A stretch of 6,326 nucleotides of DNA from Nitrososphaerales archaeon TH526 (GCA_014523665.1 JAATVR010000073.1:1-6326), one strand, 5' to 3'. Numbered from the stretch's first letter, positions 1 to 5,438 are shown. The notes: generated by a model not told the origin, from the letters alone. Translations and numbers: made by a program.

Positions 1-1
1 T

Positions 2-478
2 CATTTGGCCGAACATCTTTATGATGAATACCATAACGGAATCAAAAAAATAATAAAAAAAATGCATAACCAGAGTAATCAAGGTTTATGCTTTCTTTTT
101 GATTTTCACGGTACGGGGGAAACGGATGCCGACATCTATTTTGGAACTGACAGTACAAACCCTACTGGATCCACTATCTGTGGATTGTTGGAACGTAATC
201 CTAATGCATTATGGGACGATAATGGTTTAGTAAAATTATTGCAAGAAAGAGGTTACAGTACTGTACCATCAACAATGAATGACCCTGAGTTACCGTCGCT
301 GGACGGAGGTACTACGGTAAGAAGATACGGTGGATGCAGTGTCAATCGAAGAGTGGAAGCAATTCAGTGTGAGGTTAATTACGAATTACGAGAGAATGAG
401 GCTGAACGTGAAAAGTTTGCGAAAGATATGGCCGAATGCATTTTAAAGTTTATTTCGCCGTACATCATTCACAGTTGA
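2..478 (+). CDS. N-formylglutamate amidohydrolase-like protein, 5'-partial
   Basis: The frame is open to the window edge (first full codon at base 2), so the true start lies outside; the TTG at 5 need not be the start. About 158 C-terminal residues are visible. Recognisable features are an FLFDFHGT segment (Asp-x-His, the kind of metal-ligand motif found in zinc-dependent amidohydrolases of this family), then an IYFGTD stretch, an LLQERGY segment, LDGGTTVRRYGG, and near the end AIQCEVN followed by a helical REKFAKDMAECILKFI. This order matches N-formylglutamate amidohydrolase-like proteins, which hydrolyse N-formyl-glutamate or related N-acyl amides in the cytoplasm. The N-terminal part of the fold, with further catalytic residues, is missing from view. 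The specific substrate cannot be told, and no pathway partner such as histidine-degradation genes is visible. The gene ends before a 47-bp repeat block and has no operon partner here. Confidence 0.75.
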   Translation, partial: HLAEHLYDEYHNGIKKIIKKMHNQSNQGLCFLFDFHGTGETDADIYFGTDSTNPTGSTICGLLERNPNALWDDNGLVKLLQERGYSTVPSTMNDPELPSLDGGTTVRRYGGCSVNRRVEAIQCEVNYELRENEAEREKFAKDMAECILKFISPYIIHS

Positions 479-514
479 TTAGTTAAATAGTTATTTAGAA
501 GCTAAAGCGGATGA

Positions 515-621
515 CGGGTTCGGTGGGCTCCAATACACTAGTGTATATAATCCAAGGTTGGCGGGTTCGGTGGGCCCCAATCCACTAGTGTATATAATCC
601 AAGGTTGGCGGGTTCGGTGGG
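515..621. repeat. 47-bp tandem repeat (2 full copies plus 13-bp partial)
   Basis: Copies begin at 515, 562 and 609. Copies 1 and 2 are 47 bp each and differ at about two positions; the third keeps only its first 13 bases, CGGGTTCGGTGGG. Each full unit holds CACTAGTG followed at once by a TATATAA box (544-550 and 591-597). In copy 1 the inverted core is a perfect 14-bp palindrome, ATACACTAGTGTAT (533-546); copy 2 keeps only the central 8 bp. The short reading frames across this block are repeat-derived and not credible proteins. The function is unknown: it could be a regulatory site array or a simple expanding minisatellite. Confidence 0.9.
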
Positions 622-917
622 ATTCGGAACCCTGGAGTACGTGGGTTCGACGGTATCCATTCCGAAATTGGTGCAAAAACAGGATTCTAGACCTAGTAAA
701 GGAATGCAACATATATGCATTTCACATCACGTTGATTACTCGTTAATGGAGGTATTAGTGAGTGAGTGTTCATATTTTCTTATTTATCATAATATGACAA
801 GAACTATGGTCTCCTTCATATGAACATTCTTCGAAGGAAACTTGCAACTGTCGATGTGCTTAAGAACGATGCAGTTCAATCTTATAGTACTACTTATAGC
901 ATTCGGATCTAGCGTGA
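622..917. other. intergenic stretch without a convincing gene
   Basis: Nothing here is recognisable as protein on either strand. The largest plausible small frame is ATG 820 to TAG 910-912 on the plus strand (30 residues, beginning MNILRRKLATVDVLKN). It has no clear Shine-Dalgarno or family match, so I do not call it a gene. A short inverted repeat, TCCTTC...GAAGGA, lies at about 812-838 around its start. Confidence 0.5.
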
Positions 918-1523
918 TCACTGCGACTGAGCTAAAGTGTTCTTCATCGAGTCCCGCCATTGCGGCTCATCAGCCCCATAAGGCATAAGACTCGCATCAT
1001 TCGGTAGAACCAGATTGCTGAAAACAAGAGGTGGTGCAGGAAAAGATAGTTTACCATAAACCGAATCAATTGATGTCATTTTAACCGGATAGGTATCATT
1101 CGCCGGTATAGATATCTGTGCGGCAGTATCAAGAAAGCCCAGCTCCTGTACCCACATCTCGCTGCGCGCTAGTGATATCTTTACATGATATGATCCACCT
1201 TCAATCGATCGGCGTAGCAACGCTGCCATCATACCAGCAGCAGCGAAATAGCTAGCCATGAGATCGCCCACGTAGAAAACAGGCGAGAATCTAGGTTTTT
1301 CAGGCTCTCCCTCCTTCGCAGCAAAACCAATAGCGGCTTGAGCAACCTGGTCAAAGCCAGGACGTTTAGACCAGGGGCCAGAATGACCAAATGCATTGAT
1401 ATCCATACAAATTATACCTCGCCCGCTAGATGCAGCTAGTTCAGCCCGTATCAGCCCGAAGCGGGTAGTCACCCCAGGTCGATAACTGTTGGTAAATACG
1501 TCTGCACGGCTAGCAAGACGATG
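918..1523 (-). pseudogene. CaiB/BaiF family III CoA-transferase, C-terminal fragment (left copy)
   Basis: Read leftward from 1523, the frame gives HRLASRADVFTNSYRPGV and continues to a TGA at 918-920. Family III CoA-transferases move CoA between acyl-CoA and a carboxylic acid through an Asp-anhydride intermediate. Conserved pieces visible are ADVFTNSYRPGV, DINAFGHSGPW, RPGFDQVAQA, the VGDLMASYF segment whose Asp fits the family's catalytic Asp, and LLRRSIEGGSYHVKISLARSE. The protein seems complete at its C-terminus (PYGADEPQW then an 11-residue tail). About half of a normal 400+ residue enzyme is missing at the N-terminus, including the usual 'GvrVlDlt' start. The frame stays open into the antisense of the right copy but meets no sensible start; GTG at 1472 is internal to homology. 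It is almost certainly non-functional. Its GC content is clearly above that of the neighbouring transporter gene. Confidence 0.85.
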
Positions 1524-2093
1524 CAGCGGCTCGTCACTCAGGCTGACGTCTTCACTAACAGTTATCGACCTGGGGTGAATACTCGCTTCGGGCTGATACC
1601 GGCTGACCTAGCTGCATCTAGCGAGCGAGGAATAATTTGTATGGACATCAATGCATTTGGTCATTCTGGCCCCTGGGCTAAACGTCCTGGCTTTGACCAG
1701 GTTGCTCAAGCGGCTACTGGTTTTGCTGCGAAGGAGGGAGAGCCCGATAAACCCAGATTCTCGCCTGTTTTCTACGTGGGGGATCTCATGGCTAGCTATT
1801 TCGCGGCTGCTGGTATGATGGCAGCGTTGCTGCGTCGATCGATTGAAGGTGGATCATACCACGTAAAGATCTCACTAGCGCGCAGTGAGATGTGGGTACA
1901 GGAGCTGGGCTTTCTTGACACTGCCGCACAGACATCTATACCGGCGAATGATACCTATCCGGTTAAAATGACATCAATTGATTCAGTTTTCGGGAAATTA
2001 TCCTTTCTTGCCCCACCTCTTGATTTCAGCAATCTGGTTCTACCAAATGATGCGAGTCTTATGCCTTATGGGGCTGATGAGCCGCAATGGCGG
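954..2093. repeat. zero-spacer inverted repeat, two ~570-bp arms
   Basis: Left arm 954-1523 and right arm 1524-2093 are reverse complements. Every homologous pair I checked sums to 3047 (for example 956/2091, 1406/1641, 1472/1575, 1520/1527), so the arms carry no net indel and meet at 1523.5 with no spacer. By hand count there are about 35 mismatches over the outer 543 bp (about 93-94% identity). The innermost 27 bp are much more diverged (11 mismatches), although both strands still encode the same protein motif there. Both arms are the same part of a CaiB/BaiF CoA-transferase gene. Homology stops abruptly outside 954 and 2093. No transposase, terminal repeat or target-site duplication was found. 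Confidence 0.92.
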
Positions 2094-2099
2094 TCTTGA
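1521..2099 (+). pseudogene. CaiB/BaiF family III CoA-transferase, C-terminal fragment (right copy)
   Basis: This is the mirror copy of the left fragment, reading from an ATG at 1521 that falls at the palindrome centre and is probably fortuitous. The 192-residue frame starts MQRLVTQADVFTNSYRPGV and keeps DINAFGHSGPW, RPGFDQVAQA, VGDLMASYF (Asp at about residue 88, the expected catalytic Asp) and GGSYHVKISLARSE. It ends PQWRS-stop, lacking the 11-residue tail of the left copy because homology breaks at 2093/2094. Compared with the left copy it has about 11 amino-acid changes over about 173 codons, while roughly two-thirds of the nucleotide changes are silent. The N-terminal half of the enzyme is absent, so CoA-transferase activity is unlikely. 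Its 5' end faces that of the other copy. Confidence 0.85.
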
Positions 2100-2102
2100 C
2101 TT

Positions 2103-2209
2103 GAAGCCTCCCTTTTGCCTTGCAATGTGTCAGCATTGTGTGGATCTATAGCCAATGCCCTATCAAATACTTCATCAGCTTCGACTGGTTTTCCCAGACG
2201 TCTATTATT
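2103..2209 (-). pseudogene. TPR (tetratricopeptide repeat) protein remnant
   Basis: On the minus strand the frame below the stop at 2210-2212 reads NNRRLGKPVEADEVFDRALA, then IDPHNADTLQGKREA. The LG...EA...F.rALaiDPhNa pattern is a textbook TPR helix-turn-helix unit, a protein-protein interaction repeat of about 34 residues. Only about one unit survives. Upstream the frame is closed by a TGA, and downstream it runs into the antisense of the CoA-transferase copy and stops at 2067-2069. The homology ends close to the outer boundary of the right palindrome arm, so the TPR gene was probably broken by, or joined to, that rearrangement. No start codon or promoter remains. Confidence 0.7.
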
Positions 2210-2252
2210 TCAAAAAGAAAAAGATGAATAAACGATAAGTTTACAGAATCTT

Positions 2253-2260
2253 CTGTATAT
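2253..2260 (+). promoter_or_regulatory. TATA-like box of the EamA transporter gene
   Basis: CTGTATAT lies about 20 bp upstream of the TTG start at 2277. Archaeal transcription usually begins about 22-27 bp downstream of the TATA box, so this would give a leaderless or nearly leaderless mRNA. That fits the lack of a Shine-Dalgarno before the TTG. Confidence 0.4.
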
Positions 2261-2276
2261 CTATTGTTACATTTAA

Positions 2277-3299
2277 TTGGATAACAAGATATGGCTAGTA
2301 CTGATATTCACATGGATTATTATTGCGTCTACATATCTTGCAATAAAAATTTCGATTGATACGATTCCTCCTTTACTAATGTCAGGAATTCGATACACAA
2401 TTTCAGGTTTAATGCTATTTTTTATATATAAAATATATTCACTTGAAATATTTGATAATAAGAAAAGAATACAGAAAACAAAAAAAATCCAGACATCAAT
2501 AAAACAACAACAACAAAAAAAGAATCCAAATCCAAATCCAAATCTATTACAATTAATAAGTTCAAGAAGACAATGGAAAGATGCAATAATAATTGGAATT
2601 ACTCTGATAGTTGCTGGACAAGGATTATTAGCATATGGTGAACAATATCTTTCTTCCGATATTACTGCATTATTGTTCTCAACTGTTCCTATATGGGTAT
2701 TAGTGATTGGTAAGTTTTATTATAATTTAAATCTAAATAAATATACTCTTTTAGGAATAGTAGCAGGATCAATAGGGCTTGTTATACTCATATATCCGTC
2801 ATTTGAAGATGTGTTGTTTGGAGATCAAACTAACTCCTCAGCTCATACCAATAATAAAAATAACTTTCTTGGTATATCTATTTTGTTGATAGCTGCGATT
2901 AGTTGGGCTATTGGTTCATTATATTCTCACAGAGCAGATTTACCAAATGATATTTTAGTTTCAACTGGAATGATGTTATTTGTAGGTGGATTATTCTTAC
3001 TTGGCATTGGAATGATTATTGGATTTAATACGCTGGATGTATCAAGAATTTCTACTTCATCCATACTTTCTCTCTTATATCTTATACTAATAGGCACTAT
3101 GGGATGGCTAGGGTTCTTTTGGATTCTAAGAAACACCACTGCCACCTTGGCTAATACCTTTGCGTATGTAAGTCCAGTGATAGCAGTTTTTTTAGGATGG
3201 ATAATACTTGATGAAAATATTAATCTCAGAATAATTGTTGCGACAATAGTCATAATTGTTGGAGTAATTCTTATAGTAAACAAAAATAAATTGTATTAA
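2277..3299 (+). CDS. EamA/YedA-like drug/metabolite transporter, 10 TM
   Basis: A 340-residue membrane protein of the DMT superfamily (two EamA domains), probably an exporter of small metabolites or amino acids; the substrate cannot be inferred. Ten hydrophobic segments fall at roughly 4-24, 32-54, 101-120, 125-146, 156-175, 196-213, 227-248, 262-284, 291-311 and 317-335. Family hallmarks are GLLAYGEQYLSSDITALLFSTVP in the first repeat, WAIGSLYSHRADLP (YedA-like) opening the second, and ANTFAYVSPVIAVFLGWIILDE near the end. TTG is chosen as start because a TAA sits immediately upstream in frame and the next ATG would remove TM1. The protein is about 40 residues longer than usual because of a Lys/Gln/Asn-rich loop after TM2 (residues about 57-98). 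DNA is about 30% GC, far below the CoA-transferase fragments beside it. It has no operon partner. Confidence 0.9.
   Translation: MDNKIWLVLIFTWIIIASTYLAIKISIDTIPPLLMSGIRYTISGLMLFFIYKIYSLEIFDNKKRIQKTKKIQTSIKQQQQKKNPNPNPNLLQLISSRRQWKDAIIIGITLIVAGQGLLAYGEQYLSSDITALLFSTVPIWVLVIGKFYYNLNLNKYTLLGIVAGSIGLVILIYPSFEDVLFGDQTNSSAHTNNKNNFLGISILLIAAISWAIGSLYSHRADLPNDILVSTGMMLFVGGLFLLGIGMIIGFNTLDVSRISTSSILSLLYLILIGTMGWLGFFWILRNTTATLANTFAYVSPVIAVFLGWIILDENINLRIIVATIVIIVGVILIVNKNKLY
2505..2543 (+). repeat. in-frame microsatellite inside the transporter gene
   Basis: (CAA)4 at 2505-2516 is followed by an A-rich hexamer and (AATCCA)3 plus AAT at 2523-2543, encoding QQQQ KK then NPNPNPN. Repeat units are 3 and 6 bp, so copy-number change lengthens or shortens the cytoplasmic loop without shifting the frame. 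It sits between TM2 and TM3, where EamA proteins normally have a short loop. Confidence 0.85.
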
Positions 3300-3341
3300 G
3301 AAATAACAGCTAAAAGATTAATATTGTATCTTCAGGACTCT

Positions 3342-3410
3342 TTACCTCAGCGTGGTTGGGTTTGAAACTGTCTGAATCTTGCTAATAGTAGTCGTTAGCT
3401 TAGTTGGCAT
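3342..3410 (-). other. 22-codon ORF with strong Shine-Dalgarno, possible integrase N-terminal stub
   Basis: ATG at 3410 is preceded by AAGGAGGG (3424-3417) with a 6-base gap, a near-ideal Shine-Dalgarno that stands out in this window. The frame encodes MPTKLTTTISKIQTVSNPTT followed by LR and TAA. The 'ISKIQ..SNPT' beginning resembles, from memory, the N-termini of thaumarchaeal tyrosine recombinases, but only this stub is present, so the resemblance is weak evidence. It may be a decayed integrase 5' end or a true small peptide. It runs convergent to the transporter gene, whose stop is at 3297-3299. Confidence 0.35.
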
Positions 3411-3479
3411 CTGTTACCCTCCTTGACAACCTTTGTACATCTGAGTAAGCTTTACTAATGTATATGAATCCACTGAGTA

Positions 3480-3527
3480 AGTGGGGACAGTGGTTTGTGA
3501 ACCATAATTGACATATTTTTTGGTCCC
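3480..3527 (+). repeat. intergenic hairpin element, copy A
   Basis: Shares AGTGGGG..AGT.GTTTGTGAACCA and TTGACA...GGTCCC with copy B at 4992-5039 in ungapped register: 39 of 48 bases are identical by hand count. It can fold with GGGAC (3484-3488) pairing GTCCC (3523-3527) and an inner GGTT-TGTG-AACC hairpin (3492-3503). It is noncoding as far as I can see. Confidence 0.7.
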
Positions 3528-3532
3528 ATTTA

Positions 3533-3600
3533 TTCATAGGTAGATAGAAAATCAGTGGTCTGGGTTTGGTGTAATTCGCACCAAATTTGACTTTTTACCC
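3533..3600 (+). repeat. intergenic hairpin element, copy C
   Basis: Begins TTCATAGG.AGA.AGAAA..CAGTGG, like the lead-in of copy B, and ends with ACCAAATTTGAC (3580-3591), identical to copy B. It contains a perfect 7-bp stem TTTGGTG (3565-3571) / CACCAAA (3579-3585) with a 7-base loop, inside GGGT...ACCC. It lies a few bases downstream of copy A. Confidence 0.6.
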
Positions 3601-3932
3601 AAAGGATTAGTACAGTATGGCTCTGCAGAGACCCAATAGTGTATGCCAGAATTTCATAATCAAACAGATAAGATTTAGTCTGGTAGCCTTGTAATAGTTT
3701 GGGATAGTTGGCTCCGAAATCTTACTTTTATAATTCATCTATGTTCTAGGAACCTGAATAGATTATCTTGTGCCCCTGCGAATCATGATGAGCTCTTCCT
3801 ATGAACTCTCTTAGTTGTTCCTCAATGTCTGTCCCAGATTCAAAAACGCACTAGGCCAAGAGGCTACTGTTGCCTCGTGTTTCAGCCTCAATGTACACGT
3901 AAAATTAGACAATTGGTCTCTTTGTTCTTGAA
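3601..3932. other. intergenic stretch with two open minus-strand frames
   Basis: No complete gene is recognised. Minus strand 3850-3749 is open for 34 codons (CVFESGTDIEEQLREFIGRA, then HHDSQGHKIIYSGS), is bounded by stops, and reads like genuine protein of unknown family. The minus frame from ATG 3738 to TAA at 3607-3609 encodes 43 residues starting MNYKSKISEPTIPNYYKATR. The two frames are adjacent but in different phase, as in a decayed gene. No start signal or homology could be seen, so coding status is uncertain. Confidence 0.35.
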
Positions 3933-3956
3933 TTGAGTACAACTTTATGTCTGTAT

Positions 3957-4126
3957 ATGAAATGGGCCTACATAAAATGTAAAAAATTAGAATGGGCTGC
4001 CCAAGGGGGTTTTACAAGACTTTATAGTGATTTCAAAACCTTTATAGTGATTTCAAAACTGAATCTAAAAGATCGAAACAATCCGACGAATATAATGATG
4101 ACTTTTTATCTCCTGGAAGCTCATAA
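3957..4126 (+). pseudogene. small protein gene frameshifted by a 20-bp duplication
   Basis: ATG 3957 opens MKWAYIKCKKLEWAAQGGFT followed by RLYSDFKT, at which point a perfect 20-bp duplication (4020-4059) changes the frame. Removing one copy gives a coherent 49-residue protein that continues ESKRSKQSDEYNDDFLSPGS and ends at TAA 4124-4126. With the duplication retained, the open frame instead runs to 4199 (88 residues if begun at TTG 3933), with a less protein-like tail. The 'KCKK..W..GG..RLYSDFK' pattern is faintly like a small zinc-ribbon or zinc-finger protein that has lost its second Cys, but this is speculative. TATAT at about 3954 is too close to the ATG to be its promoter. Confidence 0.4.
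4020..4059 (+). repeat. perfect 20-bp tandem duplication
   Basis: CTTTATAGTGATTTCAAAAC occurs twice head to tail (4020-4039 and 4040-4059) with no mismatch, implying a recent slippage or duplication. Twenty is not a multiple of three, so it shifts any frame crossing it. Confidence 0.95.
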
Positions 4127-4233
4127 AAAATCAAGGCAGATTAGTGAATTTGACTCGAACAGCTCAGACATTGTAACTTGTTCAAGAAAAGCTTATTAAC
4201 TTGCGTGAATCTGTTTTTAACATTACCTCGAAT

Positions 4234-4773
4234 ATGAGATATGAATATTCTATTATCAAGGTTTTTGTATTCGTATCTATAGTTACCTTAATTCTATCCC
4301 TTACTTACGTTACGCATGAAGGTCGCGCTAGCTCCAGTACCAATGACTCAAGTAGTTTAGCTGAGACTGTACAGTTAGGAGCTCCATTTTATGTACAGAA
4401 CTATAAAGCTAATTTGGGTAGGCCTCAACCATCGAACGAGAGTATTGCAGGAAACTTTACTGGTCAAGGAATACTAAATGGGAATTTAAGTATCAGTGCT
4501 GAAGTGAATTTTACAAGGACATTTAGAGATAATGATACTGCATTCCTTCAAGGAGATACAAAGCTCGTAGCTGAAAATGAAGACACTGCAATGTATAGTT
4601 ATGACGCATTTACAAATTACAATCAAGATGGGACATCCGAAGGTAGGGGAGCGGCAATCTTTGATGATGGAGCGACTGGAGATCTTTCTTTTCTAAGTAA
4701 TTCATTGGCAATATACAAGAACCGTGTAGATAGTAGCGGTAATGGTACTTTTCTAATGTGGCTCTGGAAATAG
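4234..4773 (+). CDS. secreted protein of unknown function, heavily sequon-bearing
   Basis: A 179-residue protein from ATG 4234; a TTG at 4201 would add 11 residues before the signal peptide and is less likely. Residues about 7-26 are hydrophobic (IIKVFVFVSIVTLILSLTYV), followed by THEGRA and a Ser/Thr-rich stretch, a standard Sec signal peptide with cleavage near residue 32. The mature part of about 147 residues is rich in alternating polar/hydrophobic, Gly/Asn-turn sequence (GAPFYVQN, GNFTGQGILNGNLSISAEVNF, GRGAAIFDDGATGDLSFLSNS, terminal MWLWK), suggesting an all-beta, barrel-like fold. It carries seven N-x-S/T sequons, so AglB-type N-glycosylation outside the cell is likely. I recall similar 'GAPFY...W.WK' secreted proteins in Nitrososphaerales, but know no function. 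It has no cysteines and no operon partner. Confidence 0.8.
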   Translation: MRYEYSIIKVFVFVSIVTLILSLTYVTHEGRASSSTNDSSSLAETVQLGAPFYVQNYKANLGRPQPSNESIAGNFTGQGILNGNLSISAEVNFTRTFRDNDTAFLQGDTKLVAENEDTAMYSYDAFTNYNQDGTSEGRGAAIFDDGATGDLSFLSNSLAIYKNRVDSSGNGTFLMWLWK

Positions 4774-4839
4774 ATCTCATTAGAAATTCAGTGTATAATT
4801 TCATATACCATAGCAGCAGATATCGGAACTTTTAGTCGG

Positions 4840-4850
4840 TTTTCTTTTTT
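4840..4850 (+). terminator. T-tract, probable archaeal terminator
   Basis: TTTTCTTTTTT lies about 65 bp after the stop of the secreted-protein gene. Archaeal RNA polymerase can terminate at U-rich tracts without a hairpin; this is the best such tract downstream of the gene. Confidence 0.35.
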
Positions 4851-4971
4851 CTCATCCTGTCAAGAGTCATTGAGAGCAGTAATATCTAATGCAGTATGGA
4901 AGAAGAAAGGGATGTATGAAGATTTCTATATTTTGGACTTCATTGGCAACCATACAACCTGATGGTAGTTT

Positions 4972-5039
4972 TTCATAGGAAGAGAAACAGAAGTGGGGGA
5001 AGTTGTTTGTGAACCAAATTTGACACAAATTTAGGTCCC
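4972..5039 (+). repeat. intergenic hairpin element, copy B
   Basis: Joins features of copies A and C: TTCATAGG.AGAGAAA lead-in as in C, then the AGTGGGG...GTTTGTGAACCA...TTGACA...GGTCCC body as in A (4992-5039). It contains a perfect inverted repeat AAATTTG (5016-5022) ACA CAAATTT (5026-5032). It is noncoding as far as seen, in the gap 4774-5134. That gap is otherwise featureless apart from a 62-codon open frame directly after the preceding stop, which I do not call a gene. Confidence 0.65.
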
Positions 5040-5134
5040 GTGTATATTCTAATCATTGTGGCAGCTTCTATAGATACCGAATCCGCACAGAAGATCCAGA
5101 ATCCAATTTTATTTGAATATTAGGAAATTTCTTC

Positions 5135-5324
5135 GTGGCTGCCCTAAATAATACGATAACAGAATATGATCAATTAGTAGAACCAGCGATTTCCGCGTTA
5201 CTTGAAAGTTGGCATGCATATGTTAAAAGATCATAAAGCTCCACAAGAGACTAAGGAATTAGTCGGGCCAGTTGAGACATACAAATACTATTCTAGGACC
5301 ACTAGAGATGGTCAACTGAAATAA
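5135..5324 (+). pseudogene. small protein gene in two overlapping frames (frameshifted or overlapping ORFs)
   Basis: GTG 5135 opens a 33-residue frame (M/VAALNNTITEYDQLVEPAIS, then ALLESWHAYVKRS) ending TAA 5234-5236, with GGA about 10 bases upstream. A second frame begins at ATG 5220, inside the end of the first, and gives 34 residues (MLKDHKAPQETKELVGPVET, then YKYYSRTTRDGQLK) ending TAA 5322-5324. Both have protein-like composition and together would make a protein of about 65 residues after a single-base frameshift near 5220-5234. Alternatively they are two overlapping small ORFs. The family is not recognised. It lies between the copy B element and the promoter of the ABM-domain gene. Confidence 0.4.
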
Positions 5325-5438
5325 GTTAAATTGTCTTAAATCTTTTGTATATTTTGAGCGTATTCTCTGGTGGGTAATTGGCGACACCTCTTCCTCGGTC
5401 TCAGGCTATAATACATTCTCTAGTCTATTAGTGGAAGA

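Noticed and set aside
515..621. CRISPR array
   Set aside because: The copies are directly adjacent with no unique spacers between them, and no cas genes are present.
609..665. tRNA T-arm-like GGGTTCGA sequence
   Set aside because: No acceptor, D or anticodon stem can be built around it; it belongs to the degenerate third repeat copy.
491..823. Several overlapping 60-73-residue ORFs on both strands
   Set aside because: They are translations of the 47-bp tandem repeat and its flank; repeated peptide segments come from the DNA repeat, not from protein repeats.
954..2093. Interpretation of the inverted repeat as a transposon with long terminal inverted repeats
   Set aside because: There is no internal sequence between the arms, no transposase and no visible target-site duplication; the arms themselves are coding fragments.
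2927..3283. 118-residue minus-strand ORF
   Set aside because: It is the antisense shadow of the membrane-spanning transporter gene, which has clear family motifs in the plus frame.
3933..4199. 88-residue plus-strand ORF as an intact gene
   Set aside because: It crosses a 20-bp duplication that switches its frame; the tail after the duplication is not protein-like, and the de-duplicated 49-residue reading is better.
4774..4962. 62-codon open frame continuing in phase after the TAG of the secreted-protein gene
   Set aside because: The protein ends naturally at the WLWK motif, the extension has no usable start and no recognised family, and the low stop density of this length is possible by chance.
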